Of a stretch of 7,407 nt of DNA, positions 1 to 4,992 are shown piece by piece; position 1 is the stretch's first letter, and each line of letters opens with the position of its first letter. This stretch comes from Campylobacterales bacterium (GTDB taxonomy: Bacteria > Campylobacterota > Campylobacteria > Campylobacterales > JAADDG01). The notes beneath the pieces are model-generated. The model saw only the letters and a program-made list of their open reading frames with translations. It did no database searches and was not told where the DNA came from. The position numbers and the translations under genes were made by a program. Location of the stretch: positions 1 through 7,407 of the forward strand of contig JALVCR010000271.1 in assembly GCA_027009865.1 (NCBI GenBank). Reading direction: 5' to 3'.

Positions 1-612
1 CTTGCTGATATAGGAAATAGTTTTATTAAAATTTATAAAAACGGTGAAATTGAGAGAAAAAATTTAAACGAGTTTCCAAAGGAGAAGTTTTTCTATATAA
101 ATGTAAACAAAAAAATAGACATTCCAAAACATGGGATAAATATAGAAAAATGGTTTGATTTTAAAACCTCTTATAAAAATTTGGGGATAGACAGAATAGC
201 GGCCTGCTATACTGTAAAAAACGGCGTTGTAATAGATGCTGGAAGCGCAATAACTGTGGATATAATGGAAAATGGAATACATAAAGGAGGCTTTATTTTG
301 CCCGGTTTAAGAGCTTATCAAAAATCTTTCGCTACAATTTCACCTATTTTGGATATAAATCTAAATAAAAACGTATCTTTAAACACTCTCCCTTTAAATA
401 CTAAAGATGCGATTAGTTTTGCAACTTTCGGTTCGATAGCCTGCTTGATAGAGAGAATTGCAAACAGTAAAAAAATCTATTTAACAGGGGGAGATGGAGA
501 GATTTTATTAAATTTTTTAAAAAATGCAGCTTATGAAAAGCTTTTGGTTTTTAATGGAATGATAAAAGCGATAAAGGAAAAAGATGCTCACAATAGCCTT
601 GCCAAAAGGTAG
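1..612 (+). CDS. coaX: Type III pantothenate kinase, 3' part (5' end outside window)
   Basis: This enzyme phosphorylates pantothenate with ATP, the first step of coenzyme A synthesis, in the cytoplasm. The frame is open from base 1, so only the start codon and perhaps one or two residues are missing; 203 residues are visible. Family motifs in order, numbered from the first visible codon: the phosphate-binding DIGNSFIK (3-10, family DxGNTxxK), LGIDR (61-65, family GxDR), IDAGSAITVD (78-87, with the acidic residue D79), and GGFILPG (96-102). Type III kinases are usually about 250 residues; this one is about 205, matching the short epsilonproteobacterial form as I recall it. An internal TTG at 181 is not the true start, because the first nucleotide-binding motif lies upstream of it in the same frame. 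The 3' end overlaps hisG by 29 bases in another frame, so the two genes are probably co-transcribed. Identification is firm; activity is inferred from the motifs. Confidence 0.9.
   Translation, partial: LADIGNSFIKIYKNGEIERKNLNEFPKEKFFYINVNKKIDIPKHGINIEKWFDFKTSYKNLGIDRIAACYTVKNGVVIDAGSAITVDIMENGIHKGGFILPGLRAYQKSFATISPILDINLNKNVSLNTLPLNTKDAISFATFGSIACLIERIANSKKIYLTGGDGEILLNFLKNAAYEKLLVFNGMIKAIKEKDAHNSLAKR
573..578 (+). promoter_or_regulatory. Ribosome binding site of hisG inside coaX
   Basis: AAAGGA lies five bases before the hisG ATG at 584 and inside the coaX reading frame. It fixes the hisG start and the 29-base overlap, and suggests that hisG has its own initiation rather than relying only on coupling to coaX translation. 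Confidence 0.7.
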
Positions 613-1198
613 AATAGCAAAAGAGACTTTGGATATTTTTGAAAAGATTTTTCAAGAGAGATTCGAGTTTGAAAACAGAAAACTCATTTTAAACAAAGGA
701 AATTTTAAATTCTTGCTTGTTCGAAACCAGGATGTTCCAATTTATGTCTATCATCAAGCAGCCGACTTGGGAGTTGTGGGGCTTGATGTTTTAAGAGAAA
801 AAGAGCTTAATTTAATAGAGCTTTTGGATCTTAAAATAGGAAAGTGCAGAGTCTGTGTAGGAATGAAAAACGAAGATGAGCTTGATTTAAACAGACCGGA
901 AATAAAAGTGGCCACAAAGATGGTGAATATCGCAAAAAAACACTTTTCAAAAAAGGCGATGGCGGTTGAGGTGGTAAAACTATACGGTTCTATAGAGTTA
1001 GCTCCGCTTGTTGGATTGTGCGATGCGATAGTTGATATTGTAGAGACGGGAAATACAATGAAAGAGAATGGTTTAAAAGTTGTAGAGACAATTATGCACT
1101 CTTCCGCCCATCTAATAGCCAATCAAAACAGTTTTATATCCAAAAAGAGCGAAATTTTGGATCTCTATTTCAAAATAGAATCGGTTTTGAGAAAATAG
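584..1198 (+). CDS. hisG: ATP phosphoribosyltransferase, short form (catalytic subunit)
   Basis: HisG condenses ATP with PRPP to form phosphoribosyl-ATP, the first committed step of histidine synthesis. The protein has 204 residues and begins MLTIALPKGR, the typical N-terminus of the family. The two periplasmic-binding-like lobes are complete, with DLGVVGLDVL (61-70) in the first, and the PRPP-binding loop is at 144-158 (GLCDAIVDIVETGNT). Long-form enzymes have about 290-300 residues, with a C-terminal ACT-like regulatory domain that binds histidine. This protein stops before that domain, so it is a HisG-S type, and known members need the regulatory subunit HisZ to form an active, histidine-inhibited hetero-octamer. 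No hisZ is in the window. The start is supported by the upstream AAAGGA and by the family N-terminus. It overlaps coaX by 29 bases and its stop codon lies inside the hairpin shared with the convergent neighbour. Confidence 0.95.
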   Translation: MLTIALPKGRIAKETLDIFEKIFQERFEFENRKLILNKGNFKFLLVRNQDVPIYVYHQAADLGVVGLDVLREKELNLIELLDLKIGKCRVCVGMKNEDELDLNRPEIKVATKMVNIAKKHFSKKAMAVEVVKLYGSIELAPLVGLCDAIVDIVETGNTMKENGLKVVETIMHSSAHLIANQNSFISKKSEILDLYFKIESVLRK

Positions 1199-1213
1199 GC
1201 AAAAAGCCTATTT
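1193..1213. terminator. Candidate bidirectional terminator between hisG and the pelA-like gene
   Basis: A perfect 8-bp inverted repeat, AAATAGGC (1193-1200) and GCCTATTT (1206-1213), surrounds an AAAAA loop. It contains the TAG stop codons of both convergent genes (1196-1198 on +, 1208-1210 on -). Downstream of the stem the - strand reads TTTTCTC, a modest U-rich tail; the + side is CTCTAAAATAG, a poor tail. It is therefore more convincing as a terminator for the - strand transcript than for the + one. Confidence 0.55.
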
Positions 1214-3790
1214 CTCTAAAATAGTTACGTTATGAACTCCGTAAGTTTTAAAAACAAGTTTAACTTTTCTATCCTTTAATTTTTTTACCTTATCTGCTCC
1301 CTGAAATCTGTATTTTTTAAATTTCTTTGCAAGTTTTACCTTTACGGCTCCCTCCCCTTTGAAAGTAAAACTTAAATTGCTTCCGTCTCCATTTAAAGAG
1401 ATAAGCTCGCTTCTCATAGGAAGTTTATAAATATGGGTAACTCTATCTTCTTTTCCAAATCTAACCCTAAAATTTCCTCCATCGTTATCTAAAAACAGCT
1501 CTTTATGGTTGTAGGCATACCAATTATCCACGCTTTTTATTCTCTTTTGGCTTTTTATGGAGAATCTTCCAAGATTTAAACCTTCAACGCTTATATCAGC
1601 TCCACCCTCTATTTTATCAACATAAAATTTGGAAGTTTTAAAAGCTTTTATTCTCTCATTCAAATCGGCTCCCGTCAAAAACTCTCCTTTATCCCTTTTT
1701 GCAAGCTCTATTGTATGGGTAAACATGGAAAGAGAGTATTTTTTTTCTACGGTAACGCCGGTAGTTGGACCGTAATCGTGCCAAGGCCAATGCACTATAG
1801 GCAAAGATGCATGATTTGTAATTCTTTTATACTCCTTCTCCCAATAAGCTTTGGCTTCCTCTTTGCTTAAAGGAACATGTATCCACTCTTTGCTATCTTC
1901 ATCCCAAACAGGCACTCCAAACTCTATTAAAGTAAAATCAAAAGACATATTTGGACTTAAGTAAACTTTGCTATCTTCGGGTTTTAAAAATCCGAAAGCT
2001 CCAGGATACCCTGCTCCGACTCCAGAATATCCCCCTGTTAGATAATCAAGATATTGCAAAATTTTCTCAGCTACATCCAAGCCTTCCGGAGCCCCAGGAA
2101 CCGCTCCTCCCCTTACATTTCTATCTCTCCATGTAGGATTTAGATGTGAAGCTATGATATCCATAGAGTCTTTAAACTCAAATCTTATCTGATCGTCGCT
2201 TAATATATTGGTATTATCTGGATGAGTGTAAGAGTGCGTTCCTATCTCCTCTCCCAAAGAGATATAGTTTCTATATAGAGGTTCGCTATAATTCCAATCG
2301 GTTCTTTGATCGGGAGGATTGTTTCCTATATTTATATAGCAGCTTGCAACAAAATTATAATCCTTTTTCCATTTTTTCAAAATATCATAAAGCGCTCCGT
2401 CAACGTCTCTAACCTCGTCTATCTCTTGGGACTGATCCATATCGACTCTTGAGACAAACAGATTGCTAAATCTTCCCATATGAAGTTTTAAAAAATCTCC
2501 CTCTCCGTAAACTGCCCAATCTATTACAGACCAAAGCATATTCGTATCGGCCATAAACTCTATGGAACTAAAATGAGCAAGCCTTGCGCCCGTCTTCATA
2601 GCCATAACCGCATCATAAATTCCGGCTAAGTCTCCGCTTACGCTCTGCTTTGCCAATACATTTACGCTTTGACTCTCCACTCCGTTGCTAACCGGAGCAA
2701 AATAGTTAAACCAGTGATTGTAGGGATAATCTATAATAACCTCATTCTGGCTATATCCCCTCATAGAGGGATGAGAGATATCGTAAGCTTTCAAGGTTAT
2801 CGACACAGGGCCGTCTCCGTTTACTCTTCCTATTCCAAAAAGCTGCTTCATAAATCTGTAAGAATCCCCTTCAACGCTGCTTCCATCATCCAAATTTGTC
2901 ATAAAATCTCCGGCTGTAATAATTCCTATTCCGTATCGATATACCGCATCAAAGAGGGTTTTATAGATTTGATCAAACTTATCGGAAGGAACAAAAGCAA
3001 AATATGGAAATATTAAAAGATCGTAATTTACTATATTAGAGATATCTGTTAAATCATTTTCGTCCAAAAGATCAAAAGGAATTCCCGCCATCATGCATTG
3101 ATACTGCATAGCCATAAAAAGCTGATTGTAAGCCTTTTTGATAGATAAGTTGGAATCATAAAAATGTTCTTTTGTAGTCTGGGAGTAGATTATCGCAACT
3201 CTTTTGCTAAAATCGCTTCTTTTAGGATAGGATATATCCTCTATCTTAAGCTCCCCGCTTGAATAGTCCAAAGGAATAAAGATATTATCATTTATATCTG
3301 CCATCACACCTATTGATTCGGGCGATCCTATCATGGAAGAAGGAATCGCAAACTCCAAAATTTTCCCATCTTCACTATATGCATAATCGCTTATCTCTCC
3401 TAAATAGTTTCCGTAATTTACCCCGTCATACAGATATGGCTTTCCATCGCTGTAAATATTTACATAAAATTCCGCTCCCAAAAAAGAGCCCCAGATTTTA
3501 TATCCGGTGGAATTATCATTATCCGCATTTATCCAAAGAGTCGAATTTTGAGATATTGATGTGTTTTCGCATTTAAAAGCAAAAACATAAACATTCGACT
3601 CTTTTACATATTTTCCATAAAGAGCGTCTCCTCTTGCCAATGTGGGAGGAAGATTATTTGGGAGATTTAGCCTCTCGTAAACTTTCCAATCGTTTAAGTT
3701 GCCGTCTATTGTGATCGATCCATAGGTGGAGGCAAAAACGAAATTAAAAAGCCCTATTAAAATAGAGAAAATTTTAAAAAAACTTTTCAT
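1208..3790 (-). CDS. pelA: Secreted PelA-like polysaccharide deacetylase with N-terminal CBM9/DOMON-like domain
   Basis: Probable periplasmic deacetylase acting on an exported amino-sugar polymer, by analogy with PelA. I start it at ATG 3790 (860 residues): AAAAAGGA lies eight bases upstream, and a clean signal peptide then begins at residue 1 (KSFFK, a hydrophobic stretch, likely cleavage after FVFA at about residue 20). An in-frame ATG at 3811 would add seven residues before the signal, but the ribosome site falls inside that extension. Domains: about 24-180, a beta-rich CBM9/DOMON-like module (ITIDGNLNDW at 26-35); about 196-430, a Rossmann-like region starting KRVAIIYS; about 440-700, a polysaccharide deacetylase with RVDMDQ (D450, D452), the metal motif HSYTHP (H519, H523) and HWPWHDYG (H667, H671); about 721-860, a C-terminal beta domain. 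Pseudomonas PelA (about 950 residues) has the Rossmann-like, deacetylase and beta parts but begins with a GH166 hydrolase, absent here. The deacetylase call is strong; the PelA assignment rests on domain order plus the nearby PelB-like gene. A PgaB-type enzyme is less likely because of the domain layout. Confidence 0.68.
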   Translation of the reverse strand: MKSFFKIFSILIGLFNFVFASTYGSITIDGNLNDWKVYERLNLPNNLPPTLARGDALYGKYVKESNVYVFAFKCENTSISQNSTLWINADNDNSTGYKIWGSFLGAEFYVNIYSDGKPYLYDGVNYGNYLGEISDYAYSEDGKILEFAIPSSMIGSPESIGVMADINDNIFIPLDYSSGELKIEDISYPKRSDFSKRVAIIYSQTTKEHFYDSNLSIKKAYNQLFMAMQYQCMMAGIPFDLLDENDLTDISNIVNYDLLIFPYFAFVPSDKFDQIYKTLFDAVYRYGIGIITAGDFMTNLDDGSSVEGDSYRFMKQLFGIGRVNGDGPVSITLKAYDISHPSMRGYSQNEVIIDYPYNHWFNYFAPVSNGVESQSVNVLAKQSVSGDLAGIYDAVMAMKTGARLAHFSSIEFMADTNMLWSVIDWAVYGEGDFLKLHMGRFSNLFVSRVDMDQSQEIDEVRDVDGALYDILKKWKKDYNFVASCYINIGNNPPDQRTDWNYSEPLYRNYISLGEEIGTHSYTHPDNTNILSDDQIRFEFKDSMDIIASHLNPTWRDRNVRGGAVPGAPEGLDVAEKILQYLDYLTGGYSGVGAGYPGAFGFLKPEDSKVYLSPNMSFDFTLIEFGVPVWDEDSKEWIHVPLSKEEAKAYWEKEYKRITNHASLPIVHWPWHDYGPTTGVTVEKKYSLSMFTHTIELAKRDKGEFLTGADLNERIKAFKTSKFYVDKIEGGADISVEGLNLGRFSIKSQKRIKSVDNWYAYNHKELFLDNDGGNFRVRFGKEDRVTHIYKLPMRSELISLNGDGSNLSFTFKGEGAVKVKLAKKFKKYRFQGADKVKKLKDRKVKLVFKTYGVHNVTILEK

Positions 3791-3798
3791 AACCGCAA

Positions 3799-3806
3799 TC
3801 CTTTTT
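3799..3806 (-). promoter_or_regulatory. Ribosome binding site deciding the pelA-like start
   Basis: On the - strand AAAAAGGA stands eight bases before ATG 3790. It lies inside the short extension that would be translated from ATG 3811, so it argues for the downstream start, which also gives a normal signal peptide. Confidence 0.65.
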
Positions 3807-3834
3807 GGCATATATTTTTTAAAAAGTTAATAAA

Positions 3835-3840
3835 ATTATA
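3835..3840 (-). promoter_or_regulatory. Predicted -10 box of the pelA-like gene
   Basis: A perfect TATAAT on the - strand, preceded by GAG and followed by TTTATT, lies about 45 bases upstream of ATG 3790, giving a leader of roughly 38 bases. No consensus -35 is seen: with a 17-base spacer the hexamer is ACGTTT, which lies inside repeat copy 1. A weak or absent -35 is usual in epsilonproteobacteria, but it would also fit control by a factor bound to the repeat. Confidence 0.5.
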
Positions 3841-3843
3841 CTC

Positions 3844-3866
3844 TTTTCAAATTAATGAAACGTTTT
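3844..3866. repeat. Direct repeat copy 1, candidate shared operator
   Basis: A 23-base element: TTTT, then CAAATTAATGAAACG, then TTTT. It matches copy 2 at 22 of 23 positions in the same orientation, 68 bases away. It contains an imperfect dyad with perfect 5-base arms, TTTCA-N6-TGAAA, as expected for a dimeric regulator. It ends three bases before the - strand -10 box at 3835-3840 and begins the approach to the + strand -10 box at 3875-3880, so one bound protein could affect both divergent promoters. I do not recognise the regulator. Confidence 0.6.
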
Positions 3867-3874
3867 TTTTACTA

Positions 3875-3880
3875 TATAAT
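3875..3880 (+). promoter_or_regulatory. Predicted -10 box of the galE-like gene
   Basis: TATAAT on the + strand, within TATATAAT, lies nine bases after repeat copy 1. It would give a start near 3887 and a leader of about 110 bases that contains repeat copy 2. No -35 consensus is visible (TTAATG at the 17-base spacing). In DNA this AT-rich a chance match is possible. Confidence 0.4.
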
Positions 3881-3911
3881 TGTAAAAATTAATAAATCAA
3901 GGTTTAAAAAA

Positions 3912-3934
3912 TTTTCAAATTAATGAAGCGTTTT
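3912..3934. repeat. Direct repeat copy 2, candidate operator
   Basis: A 23-base element: TTTT, then CAAATTAATGAAGCG, then TTTT. It differs from copy 1 by one base (A to G), which breaks the outer base of the right dyad arm. If the -10 at 3875-3880 is used, this copy would lie about 25-47 bases downstream of the galE transcription start, a position typical of a repressor or roadblock site. The 68-base offset from copy 1 is about 6.5 helical turns. Confidence 0.6.
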
Positions 3935-3982
3935 ATCTATAGGTTAATTATTTTTTTCATAAAATTTCATTTTTCAAAAAAT

Positions 3983-3990
3983 AAAAGGAG
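3983..3990 (+). promoter_or_regulatory. Ribosome binding site deciding a TTG start for galE
   Basis: AAAAGGAG is a strong site six bases before TTG 3997. It supports the unusual TTG start codon, since the codons directly after it encode the conserved KILITGGAGYIG nucleotide-binding motif and no ATG is available at that place. Confidence 0.8.
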
Positions 3991-3996
3991 TTAAAA

Positions 3997-4992
3997 TTGA
4001 AAATCCTAATAACGGGCGGAGCCGGATATATCGGAAGCCATCTTGTAAAACAGCTTGGAGAGGAGAGCTTGCATGAGATTTTTGTTTTGGATAACCTATC
4101 TACGGGATTTAGGGATCTGATTCTTTACGGAGAGTTTATAAAGGCTGATTTAAATGATTTTGATTTGATAGATAGAATTTTTGAAAAATATCGATTTGAT
4201 GCGGTAATTCATTTTGCGGCAAGCCTGATAGTTAGCGAAAGCGTTGAAAATCCTTTGAAATATTATCTAAACAATACAGCAAATACGGCAAATTTAATAA
4301 AAACCTGCCTAAAATACAACGTAAACAGATTCATTTTCTCCTCCACAGCGGCCGTTTACGGAGAGAAGGGAGTGGATGAGAGCATAGTAAAAGAGAGCGA
4401 CTCTTTAAATCCTCTAAATCCCTACGGAAGAAGCAAATTGATGAGTGAAACGATTTTAAAAGACGCATCAAAAGCCAAAAGCGATTTTAAGTATGTAATT
4501 TTAAGATATTTCAATGTAGCCGGAGCCTCGATAGACGGAAAGATAGGGCAAAAAACTAAAAATGCCACCGTTTTGATAAAAGTCTGTGCCGAAGCGGCCG
4601 CCGGAAAGAGAGATAAAATTCAAATTTTTGGCAACGACTACCCGACTAAAGACGGAACATGCATAAGGGATTATATTCATGTAGAAGATTTATGCTACGC
4701 TCATACTAAAGCTTTAAATTATTTAAATGAGGGCGGAGAGAGCGATGTCTTTAACTGCGGATATCAGAAAGGATACAGCGTTTTGGAAGTAGTAGAGACG
4801 ATGAAAAAGGTAAGCAAAAGAGATTTTAAAGTGGAAATTACAAAAAGAAGGGAGGGAGACCCTTCTCAAATAATAGCAAACAGCAATAAGATAAGAAATG
4901 TTTTGGGTTGGAACCCAAGATATAACAATTTAGAACTAATATGCAAGAGCGCTTTTGAGTGGGAGATGAAAACGGCTCTTGAGAGGGTTTAA
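3997..4992 (+). CDS. galE: UDP-hexose / UDP-N-acetylhexosamine 4-epimerase, GalE family
   Basis: Extended short-chain dehydrogenase/reductase that inverts C4 of a UDP-sugar (UDP-Glc/UDP-Gal or UDP-GlcNAc/UDP-GalNAc) using bound NAD, in the cytoplasm. It has 331 residues, close to the 338 of E. coli GalE. Visible motifs: the NAD glycine motif GGAGYIG (7-13), catalytic T117 in FSSTAAVYG, YxxxK at Y143/K147 (NPYGRSK), RYFNVAGA (170-177), RDYIHVEDL (224-232) and RREGDP (284-289). The residue matching E. coli Tyr299, which limits access of N-acetyl sugars, is I292 by motif alignment. It is smaller than Tyr, so use of N-acetylated substrates is plausible but unproven. Translation starts at TTG behind a strong AAAAGGAG. 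The gene is divergent from the pelA-like gene across 206 bases and converges on the pelB-like gene with a 4-base overlap. Position suggests a role like PelX, a UDP-GlcNAc 4-epimerase linked to some pel loci; a general UDP-Gal role in surface glycans is the alternative. Confidence 0.88.
   Translation: MKILITGGAGYIGSHLVKQLGEESLHEIFVLDNLSTGFRDLILYGEFIKADLNDFDLIDRIFEKYRFDAVIHFAASLIVSESVENPLKYYLNNTANTANLIKTCLKYNVNRFIFSSTAAVYGEKGVDESIVKESDSLNPLNPYGRSKLMSETILKDASKAKSDFKYVILRYFNVAGASIDGKIGQKTKNATVLIKVCAEAAAGKRDKIQIFGNDYPTKDGTCIRDYIHVEDLCYAHTKALNYLNEGGESDVFNCGYQKGYSVLEVVETMKKVSKRDFKVEITKRREGDPSQIIANSNKIRNVLGWNPRYNNLELICKSAFEWEMKTALERV

Noticed and set aside
64..282. Open frame on the - strand within coaX
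   Set aside because: The translation is Tyr/Phe/Ile-rich, as expected from the complement of AT-rich coding DNA, and it overlaps conserved coaX motifs.
754..1122. Open frame on the - strand within hisG
   Set aside because: It is a shadow of hisG, with low-complexity Ser/Phe/Thr-rich translation and no ribosome site; hisG is a certain gene on the other strand.
1951..3576. Three short + strand open frames inside the pelA-like gene (1951-2136, 2669-3016, 3313-3576)
   Set aside because: All lie opposite a long coding frame with clear domains; no family motifs or convincing ribosome sites were seen.
3791..3811. Seven-residue N-terminal extension of the pelA-like protein from ATG 3811
   Set aside because: The best ribosome site lies inside it, and the extension would precede the signal peptide with no benefit.
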